NCBI RefSeq assembly: GCF_004353985.1
Contig: NZ_SMOA01000016.1
Span: 1-53,688 of the forward strand
DNA length: 53,688 nucleotides
DNA from: Paracraurococcus ruber
GTDB lineage: Bacteria; Pseudomonadota; Alphaproteobacteria; Acetobacterales; Acetobacteraceae
Direction of reading: 5' to 3'
Position 1 is the stretch's first letter. Every line of letters starts with the position of its first letter. The notes beneath the pieces were generated by a model that saw only the letters and a list, made by a program, of their open reading frames with translations, did not search any database and had not been told where the DNA came from. The translations under genes were made by a program, and so were the position numbers. This document shows, one piece after another, positions 1 through 8,175 of the stretch.

Positions 1-1
1 G

Positions 2-1075
2 GACCAGGCGCTTGCCGCCCTGCTTGGCCTGCTGCCTGGCCCGGTTGCGCCCTGCCGCCTGCCGCCCGCCGCGGCGATCGGCCGCGTGCTGGCGTCGCCG
101 CTGCTGGCGCCCGGCCCGGTGCCGCCGGCACCGGTGGCGCTGCAGGATGGCTGGGCGGTGGCGGCGGCGGCGACGCTGGGCGCCGGCGCCTATTCCCCGG
201 TGCCGCTGCCCGCCCCGCCCGTCCGGGTCGCCGCCGGCGAGGCGCTGCCGCCCGGCACCGATGCGGTGCTGCCCGATTTCGCGCTGGAAGCCGCGGGGCC
301 CTTCGCCCAGGCGCTGGAACCGGTCGCGCCCGGGGAGGGCGTGCGGCAACCCGGCGAGGAGATCGCCGCCGGCACCCGGCTGCGCGCCGCCGGGGAGCGG
401 CTGGCGGTGCGCGACCTGCCGGCGCTGGCGGCCTGCGGGATCGCCGAGGTCGCGCTGCGCATCCCCCGCCTCGCCTGGATCGAGGCCGGGCCGGTGCAGC
501 CCGGGCTGGCGCCGCTGCTGGCCGCGCTGGTGGCGGCGGAGGGCGCCGAGCTGCGCCGCGGCGATGCGGCGCCCGGCCTCGCGGAGGCGCTTCGCGCCGC
601 CGCGGGCGAGGACCTGGTGCTGCTGGCCGGCAGCGTTGGCCCAGGGGAAACGACCGGGGAGGACGCCGCAGCGGCCCTCGGCAAGGCCGGCCGCCTGGTC
701 CTGCACGGCATCGGCGCGCGGCCCGGCCAGGCCGCCGGCCTGGGCGCGGTGGCCGGCACCCCCGTTCTGCTGCTGCCCGGCCGCGCGGAGGATGCGCTGG
801 CCGCCTGGTGGCTGCTGGGCCGCCCGGCGGTCCGCGCCCTTGCCGGCGCCGAGGCGCCGCCGGCGAGGACCGCCCGGCTGGCCCGCAGCGTCCCCTCCGC
901 GGTCGGCCTGCTGGAGATCGTCCCCCTGCGCCTGGAACCCGCGGGCCTGGCCGTGCCGCTGGCGCTCGGCGCCGTCCCGCTTGCCGCCCTGTCCGCCGCC
1001 GATGCCCTGCTGCTGGTCCCGCCGGGCAGCGAGGGCTACGAGGCCGGGCAGGAGGTGCCGCTCATCCTGCCATGA
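2..1075 (+). CDS. MoeA-like molybdopterin-binding protein, degenerate, 5' end cut by the window
   Basis: The reading frame is open from the first bases and the left edge encodes a typical MoeA N-terminus (ALAALLGLL followed by GRVLASPLLAP and LQDGWAV, where MoeA proteins normally carry a DNSAMDGYAV-type stretch), so the true start lies outside the window. The MoeA family inserts molybdate into adenylylated molybdopterin in the cytoplasm. Several hallmark motifs are changed here: there is no STGDEL, the usual GG(V/T)S is AGSVG, KPGKP is ARPGQ, and the terminal PGxP is PGRAED. The protein is therefore probably not a standard molybdotransferase and may be a paired or regulatory subunit of the complete MoeA encoded next. 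Its stop overlaps the next start by ATGA, implying translational coupling. The family is clear; the activity is uncertain. Confidence 0.75.
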   Translation, partial: DQALAALLGLLPGPVAPCRLPPAAAIGRVLASPLLAPGPVPPAPVALQDGWAVAAAATLGAGAYSPVPLPAPPVRVAAGEALPPGTDAVLPDFALEAAGPFAQALEPVAPGEGVRQPGEEIAAGTRLRAAGERLAVRDLPALAACGIAEVALRIPRLAWIEAGPVQPGLAPLLAALVAAEGAELRRGDAAPGLAEALRAAAGEDLVLLAGSVGPGETTGEDAAAALGKAGRLVLHGIGARPGQAAGLGAVAGTPVLLLPGRAEDALAAWWLLGRPAVRALAGAEAPPARTARLARSVPSAVGLLEIVPLRLEPAGLAVPLALGAVPLAALSAADALLLVPPGSEGYEAGQEVPLILP

Positions 1076-3045
1076 CCCGCATGCCCGACCCCGCCGCGCT
1101 GCTCGAGCGCATCCGCCGCGCCGCGCGGCAGGAGCAATTCCTCGACGTCCTGCCGGCCGAGGCGGCGCGGGCGCGCTTCCGCGCCGCGCTGGACCTGCGG
1201 CCGCTGCCGGCCGAGACCGTGCCGCTGGCGGCCAGCCTGGGCCGGGTGGTGGCGCAGGGCGTCGCGGCGCTGGCGGATGCGCCGCCCTTCGACCGCGCCT
1301 CGGTGGATGGTTTCGCCCTGCGCGCCGCCGACAGCACGGGCGCGACGGAGGCGGCGCCGCGCCGCTTCCGCCTGAATGCCGAGGTGCTGGCCTGCGGCGT
1401 GGCGCCGGCCATCGCGGTCGGGCCCGGCACCGCGACCGCCATCGCCACCGGCGGCGTCGTCCCGCGCGGCGCCGATGCGGTGGTGATGATCGAGCATACG
1501 CGCTGCGAGGAGGGGCCGGAGGGCCCGGAGATGCTGCTGCTGCGCCCCGCCGCGCCCGGGCAGATGATCGGTTTCGCCGGCAGCGACATCGCCCGCGGGG
1601 AGGCGCTGCTGCGCCCCGGCACGCTGGTGACCAGCCGGGAGATCGGCATGCTGGCCGCGGCGGGCCATGCCGCGGTGCCGGTGGTGCGGAAGCCGCGCGT
1701 CGCGGTGCTCTCGACCGGCGACGAGCTGGTGCCGCCCGGGGCGCCGCTGCCGCCGGGCTGCATCCATGACAGCAACGCCGCCATCCTCTGCGCCGCCGTC
1801 GCCGAGCATGGCGGCGAGCCGCTGCCGCTGGGCATCCTGCGCGACGAGGAAGCGGCGCTGGAGGCGGCGGTGCGCGACGCGCTCGGCCGCGCCGACCTGG
1901 TCGTGCTGTCCGGCGGCACGAGCAAGGGGGCGGGGGACGTGTCCCACCGCATCCTGTCGCGGCTCGGCCCGCCGGGCATCCTCGTGCATGGCGTGGCGCT
2001 GAAGCCGGGCAAGCCGCTCTGCCTCGCCGTCATCGGCACCACGCCGGTGGTGGTGCTGCCGGGCTTCCCGACCAGCGCGGTCTTCACCTTCCAGGAATTC
2101 GTTGCCCCGGTGATCCGCGCGCTGGCCGGCCTGCCGCCGCGCGAGGAGGAGGCGGCGGCGGCGACGCTGGCGGTGCGGACGCCGAGCGAGCTGGGACGGA
2201 CGGAATACGTGATGGTGTCGCTCTCCGCCGGGGAGGACGGGCTGCGCGCCTTCCCGCTCGGCAAGGGGTCCGGCAGCGTCACCGCCTTCGCCCAGGCGGA
2301 CGGCTTCTTCGCCATCCCGGCGCTGGATGCAGGGGCGGAGGCCGGCGCGCTGCTGCGGGTGCGGCTGATCGGCACGGCGACGCCGCCCGACCTGACCGTC
2401 ATCGGCAGCCACGACCTGGGGCTGGATGCGGTGCTGGAGGCGCTGGCGGAGGACGGGATCCGCGCCCGCAGCCTGGCGGTGGGCAGCCTGGGCGGGCTGG
2501 CGGCGGCGAAGCGCGGCGAATGCGACCTGGCCGGCGTGCACCTGCTGGACCCGGCGACGGGCAGCTACAACGCGCCCTTCCTGGCGCCCGGGCTGCGTCT
2601 GGTGCCGGGCTGGCGGCGGCTGCAGGGCGTGGTGCACCGGCGTGGCGATGCGCGCTTCGAAGGCCTGGCCGTCGAGGATGCCGTGCGCCGCGCCGCCGCC
2701 GACCCGGCGCTGCTGCTGGTGAACCGCAATGCCGGCAGCGGCACGCGCATCCTGCTGGACGGGGTGCTGGGCGGCGCCCGGCCGCCGGGCTATGCCAACC
2801 AGCCGAAATCGCACAACGCGGTCGCCGCCGCGGTGGCGCAGGGCCGGGCCGACTGGGGCGTGGCGATCGCCACGGTGGCGCAGTCCTACGCGCTGGGCTT
2901 CCTGCCGCTGGCCGAGGAGCAGTACGACTTCGTCCTGCCGGAGACGCGGGCGGACCGGCCGGCGGTGCGCGCCTTCCTCGCGGCCCTGGCCAGGCCGGCG
3001 GTGCGGGCGCGGCTGCAGGCGCTGGGCTTCACGCCGGCGGGATGA
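1072..3045 (+). CDS. Molybdopterin biosynthesis protein, MoeA fused to a periplasmic-binding-like (PBP/LysR-substrate-like) domain
   Basis: The 657-residue product begins as a full MoeA (about residues 1-430). It contains PPFDRASVDGFALRA (the MoeA signature), STGDEL, GGTSKGAGD, KPGKPLCLA and PGFPTSA, the expected molybdate-insertion residues. From about residue 440 a second domain begins (LTVIGSHDLGLD), resembling the PBP-like domain found fused to MoeA in many proteobacteria and related to ModE/LysR-type ligand-binding folds. MoeA catalyses the last step of molybdenum cofactor assembly; the PBP domain may sense or deliver molybdate or an oxyanion, which is inference. The start is the ATG overlapping the upstream stop. 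No molybdoenzyme structural gene is seen downstream, so its client may be encoded to the left of the window. Confidence 0.87.
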   Translation: MTRMPDPAALLERIRRAARQEQFLDVLPAEAARARFRAALDLRPLPAETVPLAASLGRVVAQGVAALADAPPFDRASVDGFALRAADSTGATEAAPRRFRLNAEVLACGVAPAIAVGPGTATAIATGGVVPRGADAVVMIEHTRCEEGPEGPEMLLLRPAAPGQMIGFAGSDIARGEALLRPGTLVTSREIGMLAAAGHAAVPVVRKPRVAVLSTGDELVPPGAPLPPGCIHDSNAAILCAAVAEHGGEPLPLGILRDEEAALEAAVRDALGRADLVVLSGGTSKGAGDVSHRILSRLGPPGILVHGVALKPGKPLCLAVIGTTPVVVLPGFPTSAVFTFQEFVAPVIRALAGLPPREEEAAAATLAVRTPSELGRTEYVMVSLSAGEDGLRAFPLGKGSGSVTAFAQADGFFAIPALDAGAEAGALLRVRLIGTATPPDLTVIGSHDLGLDAVLEALAEDGIRARSLAVGSLGGLAAAKRGECDLAGVHLLDPATGSYNAPFLAPGLRLVPGWRRLQGVVHRRGDARFEGLAVEDAVRRAAADPALLLVNRNAGSGTRILLDGVLGGARPPGYANQPKSHNAVAAAVAQGRADWGVAIATVAQSYALGFLPLAEEQYDFVLPETRADRPAVRAFLAALARPAVRARLQALGFTPAG

Positions 3046-3176
3046 GCGCGGCGGATGCCGTGGCCCGATCCGGTCACGCATGCGTCAGCCCCGCCGCGAT
3101 GCCCTTGCGGTTGCTGGCCCGGGGCGCTCCCTGCTGCGGACGCCGTTCTCCGGCGACCGGGACAAGGGGAACCAGG

Positions 3177-5381
3177 ATGGTCGCACAGCCGCCCGCCGCC
3201 ACGCTGCAGGCCGAGGAAGGCGCCGACGCGCATTCCATCACCGCCAACATCTCCCTGCAGGAGATGCGGCCGCGCGTCCTGAAGGGAGACGACACCTTCG
3301 CGGTGCTGAACCGCAACGGCGATGCGCTGCCCATCCCCGGCGGGCCGGAAGGCCTCTATCACCGCGACACCCGCCACCTGTCGCGGCTGGAGCTGACGCT
3401 GGGCGGCATGAAGCCGCTGCTGCTGAGCTCCGCCGTGTCCGACGACGGCGCGGTGCTGACCGCCGACCTGACGAACCCGGACCTGCCGGCGCAGGGCGAC
3501 CAGCCGGCGGTCGAGCGCGATCAGGTGCATCTGCGGCGGTCGAAATTCCTGCGCGAGGGCACCTGCTTCGAACGGATCACCGTGCGCAACCATGCCGCGG
3601 TGCCGGTGCGCATCGACGTCGCGCTGCATGTCGCGGCGGATTTCGCCGACCTGTTCGAGGTGCGGGGGGAGGTGCGGGCCCGCCGCGGCACGCTGCACCC
3701 GCCGGCCGCGGCGCAGGATGCCATCACCCTGGCCTATACCGGCCTGGACGACGTGCGGCGGACGACGCGGCTGCGTTTCGACCCGGCGCCGGACCGTATC
3801 GCCGTCGACCGCGCGGTGTTCGAGCTGGCGCTGGCGCCGAACGAGCGGCGGACGCTGCTGGTGGAGGCGCATTGCGACCCGGCCCAGGATGCGCGGGACG
3901 CGCCGCGCGGCGCCTTCCTGCGCGCCCTGTGGGACGACAGCCGCGACCGCCGCGCCGCGCAGGCGCGCGCCGCTTCCGTCGTCAGCGCCGATACCGGCTT
4001 CGACGAGATGCTCAACCGCTCGCTCGCCGACCTGGCGATGCTCAGCACCCGCACGCCGGAAGGGCCCTTCCCCTATGCCGGCGTGCCCTGGTTCAGCACC
4101 GCCTTCGGCCGGGATTCGCTGGTCACGGCCTGGCTCACGCTCTGGCTCGACCCGGCGCTCAGCCTCGGCGTGCTGCGGCACCTGGCGGCGATGCAGGCGA
4201 CGGATTTCGACGCCGCGGCGGATGCGGAGCCGGGCAAGATCCTGCACGAGACGCGCTGCGGCGAGATGGCGATGCTGGGGGAGGTGCCCTTCCGCCGCTA
4301 CTACGGCAGCATCGATTCGACCCCGCTCTTCGTCGCGCTGGCCGGCGCATACCTTGACCGCACCGGCGATGCGGAGGCGCTGCGGCCGCTCTGGCCCAAC
4401 CTTGCCGCGGCGCTGCGCTGGATCGAGCGGCATGGCGACCGCGACGGCGACGGCTTCGTCGAGTACGGCCGCATGACCGAGCAGGGCCTGGCCAACCAGG
4501 GCTGGAAGGACAGCTGGGACAGCGTCTCCCATGCCGACGGCACGCTGGCCAAGGGGCCGATCGCGCTGTGCGAGGTGCAGGCCTATGCCTATGCCGCCTG
4601 GCTGGCCGGCGCCCGCATCGCCCGCGCCCTGGGGCGGGACGCGGCGGAGGCGGCCGGCTTCGAGGCGAAGGCCGAGACGCTGCGGACCCGCTTCGAGGCC
4701 AGCTTCTGGGACGAGGAACTGGGCATCTATGTCCTGGCGCTGGATGGCGAGAAGCGGCCCTGCCGCGTCCGCTCCTCCAATGCCGGGCATGTGCTGCTGG
4801 GCGGGCTCGCGTCGCCGGACCGCGCCGCGGCGGTCGCGCGCCACCTGCTGGATGGCAGCTTCCATTCCGGCTGGGGCATCCGCACGCTGGCGACGACCGA
4901 GGCGCGCTACAACCCGATGAGCTACCACAACGGCTCCGTCTGGCCGCATGACACGGCGCTGATCGGCCTCGGCCTGGCGCGCTACGGCCACCGCGCCGCG
5001 GCGGCGCGGCTGCTGGAAGGGCTGACGCATGCGGCGGCGCGGCTGGACCTGCGGCGGCTGCCGGAGCTGTTCTGCGGCTTCCCGCGCCGCGGCGGGCAGG
5101 GGCCGACCGCCTATCCCGTCGCCTGCGCGCCGCAGGCCTGGGCGGCGGCGGCGCCGATCGGGCTGCTGGGCGCCTGCCTTGGCCTGTCCTTCGACCCGGC
5201 GGCGCGGCTGGTGCGGCTGGAACGGCCGGTGCTGCCGCCGGGCCTCGACCGCGTGCTGCTGCGCGGCCTGTCGCTGGGCGGCGCGCGCATCGACGTGCAA
5301 TTGCGCCGCGGGGCCGGGGACTCCGTGGCGATGAGCGTCCCCGGCCGCAGCGGCGAGATCGGCGCGGTGCTGCTGGCGTGA
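3177..5381 (+). CDS. Amylo-alpha-1,6-glucosidase / bacterial glycogen debranching enzyme
   Basis: The 734-residue protein has the layout of bacterial glycogen-debranching enzymes: an N-terminal beta-rich domain (about residues 20-220, including LPIPGGPEGLYHRDTRHLS) and a C-terminal (alpha/alpha)6 glucosidase domain (about 260-690) with WFSTAFGRDSLVTAW, the Asp/Gly-rich DRDGDGFVEYG and YHNGSVWPHDTALIGLGLA. Such enzymes hydrolyse alpha-1,6 branch glucosyl units of glycogen-like polymers in the cytoplasm. The ATG at 3177 was chosen because a purine-rich AAGGGGAACC precedes it and the N-terminus then matches the family. No glgA, glgB, glgC, glgP or trehalose gene lies beside it, so it stands alone here. 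A role on another branched oligosaccharide cannot be excluded. Confidence 0.85.
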   Translation: MVAQPPAATLQAEEGADAHSITANISLQEMRPRVLKGDDTFAVLNRNGDALPIPGGPEGLYHRDTRHLSRLELTLGGMKPLLLSSAVSDDGAVLTADLTNPDLPAQGDQPAVERDQVHLRRSKFLREGTCFERITVRNHAAVPVRIDVALHVAADFADLFEVRGEVRARRGTLHPPAAAQDAITLAYTGLDDVRRTTRLRFDPAPDRIAVDRAVFELALAPNERRTLLVEAHCDPAQDARDAPRGAFLRALWDDSRDRRAAQARAASVVSADTGFDEMLNRSLADLAMLSTRTPEGPFPYAGVPWFSTAFGRDSLVTAWLTLWLDPALSLGVLRHLAAMQATDFDAAADAEPGKILHETRCGEMAMLGEVPFRRYYGSIDSTPLFVALAGAYLDRTGDAEALRPLWPNLAAALRWIERHGDRDGDGFVEYGRMTEQGLANQGWKDSWDSVSHADGTLAKGPIALCEVQAYAYAAWLAGARIARALGRDAAEAAGFEAKAETLRTRFEASFWDEELGIYVLALDGEKRPCRVRSSNAGHVLLGGLASPDRAAAVARHLLDGSFHSGWGIRTLATTEARYNPMSYHNGSVWPHDTALIGLGLARYGHRAAAARLLEGLTHAAARLDLRRLPELFCGFPRRGGQGPTAYPVACAPQAWAAAAPIGLLGACLGLSFDPAARLVRLERPVLPPGLDRVLLRGLSLGGARIDVQLRRGAGDSVAMSVPGRSGEIGAVLLA

Positions 5382-5521
5382 TGGCGGTGCTGGCCGGCGC
5401 GGCGCGCCGGCCATGCGGCGGCTGCGGGCCGGGCGCGGTGCATCTGGCGGCCAGGCTGCGCGTCGGCGGCCACGACCGGCCCCGCGGTTGACGCAGCGGG
5501 CATCCGGCGCACCATGCCGGC

Positions 5522-5944
5522 ATGGACGACATCCCCGAGGGCTTCGTGCCCGCCACCCATGGCGGCGCCTATGCGCGCGAGCTTGGCCCCTTCTTCTCCC
5601 GCCGCGCCGCGGACCACACGGCGCTGGGCGTGCGGATCGTGGCGCGGCACGTGAACTCCCAGGGCGGCGCGCATGGCGGCTTCGTCGCCACGCTGGCCGA
5701 CCTGGCGCTGGTGCATGCGGTGGCGGTTGCGCGGGAGAAGGCGGGGCTGCCGCGCGCCGCGCTGGCGACCGTCAGCCTCTCGGTGGACTATCTCGGCCGC
5801 GCGCCGGAAGGCTGCTGGCTGGAGGCGCGCTGCGCCGTCACCCGCCTCGGCGGCAGCCTGGCCTTCGTGGAGGGATCGCTGCTGGCCGATGGCGCGCATG
5901 TGGCGCGGGCCAGCGCGGTCTTCGCCATGAAGGCGCGCGGGTGA
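5522..5944 (+). CDS. PaaI-family hotdog thioesterase
   Basis: This 140-residue single-domain protein has the hotdog thioesterase signature NSQGGAHGGFVATLADLA (about residues 43-60), where HGG and the following Asp shape the active site of PaaI/YbgC-type acyl-CoA thioesterases. The C-terminal half (SLSVDYLGRAPEGCWLEA) matches the beta-sheet pattern of the same fold. It probably hydrolyses an acyl- or aryl-CoA in the cytoplasm; the substrate cannot be read from sequence. It is distinct from the paaI of the phenylacetate cluster at 19322-19819. It is transcribed rightward and converges with the metallo-hydrolase gene that ends at 6073. Confidence 0.8.
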   Translation: MDDIPEGFVPATHGGAYARELGPFFSRRAADHTALGVRIVARHVNSQGGAHGGFVATLADLALVHAVAVAREKAGLPRAALATVSLSVDYLGRAPEGCWLEARCAVTRLGGSLAFVEGSLLADGAHVARASAVFAMKARG

Positions 5945-6072
5945 TTCCTGCCGGCCGGCATGGTCATTGGGTTTGGCGCGCAGCCGCCACACGAATCCTG
6001 CGCGCCGCTCCATCCTATTGATTGCAGGGCGGAGACTCGCGTCCGGGCGTTCACGCCCTCCCGCGATCCGCC

Positions 6073-6936
6073 CTAGTCGCAGACCATCAGCCGGTAGCCG
6101 TCGCCGTCGCGGGCGATGCGGCCGGCGGTGGGGCCGGCGAAATGCGTGCCGATGACCAGCACCGGCTTCCCCGCCAGGCCGCCGAAGATGGCATGCCGCG
6201 TCGCCACGGCGGCGTCGGGGTCGCTGTCGGCCGTGCTGCTCCAGTGCGGGCGGGCGAGCTGGCAGGGATGGTGGGCGATGTCGCCGGTGATCAGCGCCTG
6301 CTCCCCGCCCGACTCGATCAGCACGCAGACATGGCCCGGCGTATGGCCGAAGCTCGGCACCAGCCGCACCTCCTCGCATAGTCGGTGGTCGGCCTCCACC
6401 AGCTCCGCCAGCCCGGCCTCGAGGATGGGTTGCACGCTGTCCGCGAAGACGGCGCTCTGCGGGGCGCCGCCTGCCTCGCCGCTGGACCAGTGCGCGTATT
6501 CCTGCCGGCCGAAGACGTAGCGGGCGCGCGGGAAGCTTGGCACCCAGCGCCCCTCCACCAGCCGGGTGTTCCAGCCGACATGGTCCACATGCAGATGGGT
6601 GCAGAGCACGGTGTCGATGCTGTCGGCCGGGAAGCCGGCGGCCGCCAGGTCATCCAGGAAGGGGCCCTGGCGGTCGTTCCAGTGCGGGATCTTCCGTCCC
6701 TGCTTGTCGTTGCCGAGGCAGGTGTCGACCAGGATGCGGCGGCCGCCCGGCGTGGCGATGACCAGGGCATGGATGCTCATCCGCAGCCTGCCCGCCTCGT
6801 CGGCGAAATGCGGGATCAGCCAGGGGATGTCCCGGACCAGCTCGGGCGTCGCCTGCGGCAGCAGGAAGCGGCTGCCGCCGGTGCTCTCAAGCTCGACCAC
6901 CTTGGTGATGGTGACCCCGCCGATCGTCCACTGCAT
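6073..6936 (-). CDS. Metallo-beta-lactamase-fold hydrolase
   Basis: The 287-residue protein contains the metal-binding motif HLHVDHVG (HxHxDH), downstream His residues in FGHTPGHV, the Asp of ITGDIAHH and a final metal-ligand His in IGTHFAGP, so both zinc sites look intact. It resembles the methyl-parathion-hydrolase/lactonase branch of the superfamily (no signal peptide, about 290 residues); substrates in this branch include lactones and organophosphates, and the one used here is unknown. The ATG at 6936 was preferred over a longer frame because GGGAGA precedes it and the protein then starts just before the first beta strand (MQWTIGGVTITKVVE). It is the last gene of a leftward run with a serine hydrolase and a flavin monooxygenase, 66 nt after the serine hydrolase stop. 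Confidence 0.85.
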   Translation of the reverse strand: MQWTIGGVTITKVVELESTGGSRFLLPQATPELVRDIPWLIPHFADEAGRLRMSIHALVIATPGGRRILVDTCLGNDKQGRKIPHWNDRQGPFLDDLAAAGFPADSIDTVLCTHLHVDHVGWNTRLVEGRWVPSFPRARYVFGRQEYAHWSSGEAGGAPQSAVFADSVQPILEAGLAELVEADHRLCEEVRLVPSFGHTPGHVCVLIESGGEQALITGDIAHHPCQLARPHWSSTADSDPDAAVATRHAIFGGLAGKPVLVIGTHFAGPTAGRIARDGDGYRLMVCD

Positions 6937-7002
6937 GCTGGTCTCCCTTGGCGGTCCGATGCAGACCTTGGGGCCCTGCGGCCCCCCGGTCACCGGGGCG
7001 CG

Positions 7003-8175
7003 TCAATCCGCGATCGCCGCATAGACCATGTCCCGCAGCAGGGCGCGGTAGTGGTTGCGCTGGCCGATGCCCTGCATCATCCAGACCACGCCCAGCTGCT
7101 CCGCCGGGTCCACCCAGAAGGTGGTGCCGGCCATGCCGCTCCAGTGGAACATGCCGGGGGAGCCGGGGGTGGGGACGAGGCCGGGGCCGCGGCGCACGGC
7201 GAAGCCCAGGCCGAAGCCCCAGCCTTCCCCCAGCAGTACCGGGTCGGCGGGGCGGTCGCCCAGGTGGTCGGCGCGCATCAGGTCCACCGTCTTGCGCGAC
7301 AGCAGCCGGGTGGACCGGAAGCGCCCGCCTTCCAGCAGCATCTGCACGAAGCGCGCATAATCCGCGGCGGTGGAGACCATGCCGCCGCCGCCCGATTCGA
7401 ATTGCGGCGGCTGCGTCACCGGCAGCAGCACCTGATCGGCGCCGGTCTCGGGGTCCTTGGCGAAGCCTTCGGCCAGCCGGCCCTGCTTCGCGGGCGGGAC
7501 CTGGAAGGCGGTGTCTGCCATGCCCAGCGGGCGGCAGATCCGGTCCGACAGGAAGGCACCGAGCGTCAGGCCCGACAGCACCTCGATCAGCCGCCCCAGC
7601 ACATCGGTGCTGCGGCTGTATTCCCAGCGCGTGCCGGGCTGGTGCGCCAGCGGCAGCGACCCAAGCGTCGCCACCTGGTCGGCATTGGTCTGGGCGTGGC
7701 GGAACACCTTGGCCGCGTTGTAGGCCTGCTGCACCGGCCCGTTGCCGAGGAATTCGTAGGTGAGGCCGGAGGTGTGCCGCAGCAGGTCCTGCACCGTGAT
7801 CGGCGCGGCCGCCGGCACGGTGCCGCCGCCCGGCGTCGCCACCTGCATCCTCGCCAGCGCCGGCAGGTACTGCCCGATGGGGTCGTTCAGCAGCAGCCGG
7901 CCTTCCTCGACCAGCATCATCACCCCGACCGACACCATGGGCTTGGTCATGGAGTAGATGCGGAAGATGCTGTCCGGCCGCATGGGGTAGGGCTTCGCCG
8001 GGTCCCGCCTGCCATAGGCGGCCTGCCAGGCGACACGGCCGCGGCGCAGCACCATCAGCACGGCGCCGGGCAGGTGGCCGGCGGCGATCCGCTCCTCCAG
8101 CCGCGCGCCCAGCGCCTGCAGGCGCTGGGTGGAAAGCCCGACCTCCTCCGGCCGGGCGGTGGGCAGGTCGCTCAT
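7003..8175 (-). CDS. Serine hydrolase, class C beta-lactamase / EstB-like family
   Basis: The 390-residue product has the SxxK catalytic motif as SMTK (in FRIYSMTKPMVSVGV), a YxN-equivalent YSR (in WEYSRSTDVLGRLIEV) and a C-terminal HWSGMAGTTFWVDP stretch in the KTG-box position. This is the pattern of EstB-type esterases and other class C beta-lactamase-like serine hydrolases rather than true antibiotic-resistance enzymes. There is no clear signal peptide, so it is probably cytoplasmic. Its ATG overlaps the stop of the upstream flavin monooxygenase by ATGA. An ester, lactone or amide hydrolase role in the same degradative pathway as its neighbours is inferred. Confidence 0.85.
   Translation of the reverse strand: MSDLPTARPEEVGLSTQRLQALGARLEERIAAGHLPGAVLMVLRRGRVAWQAAYGRRDPAKPYPMRPDSIFRIYSMTKPMVSVGVMMLVEEGRLLLNDPIGQYLPALARMQVATPGGGTVPAAAPITVQDLLRHTSGLTYEFLGNGPVQQAYNAAKVFRHAQTNADQVATLGSLPLAHQPGTRWEYSRSTDVLGRLIEVLSGLTLGAFLSDRICRPLGMADTAFQVPPAKQGRLAEGFAKDPETGADQVLLPVTQPPQFESGGGGMVSTAADYARFVQMLLEGGRFRSTRLLSRKTVDLMRADHLGDRPADPVLLGEGWGFGLGFAVRRGPGLVPTPGSPGMFHWSGMAGTTFWVDPAEQLGVVWMMQGIGQRNHYRALLRDMVYAAIAD

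Noticed and set aside
2886-5414. 842-residue open frame on the minus strand opposite the debranching enzyme
   Set aside because: Same reason: low-complexity Arg/Ala/Gln composition, no ribosome site, antisense to a clearly conserved gene.
6043-6058. CGGGCGTTCACGC-like sequence also seen inverted near 25935-25955 and in part near 28566
   Set aside because: A shared string of about 14 nt is expected several times by chance in 54 kb of this composition; the flanks do not align, so it is not called a repeat family.
7003-8175. Serine hydrolase considered as an antibiotic-resistance beta-lactamase
   Set aside because: SMTK is present but the YxN and KTG positions are those of EstB-like esterases, there is no signal peptide, and it is coupled to a flavin monooxygenase.
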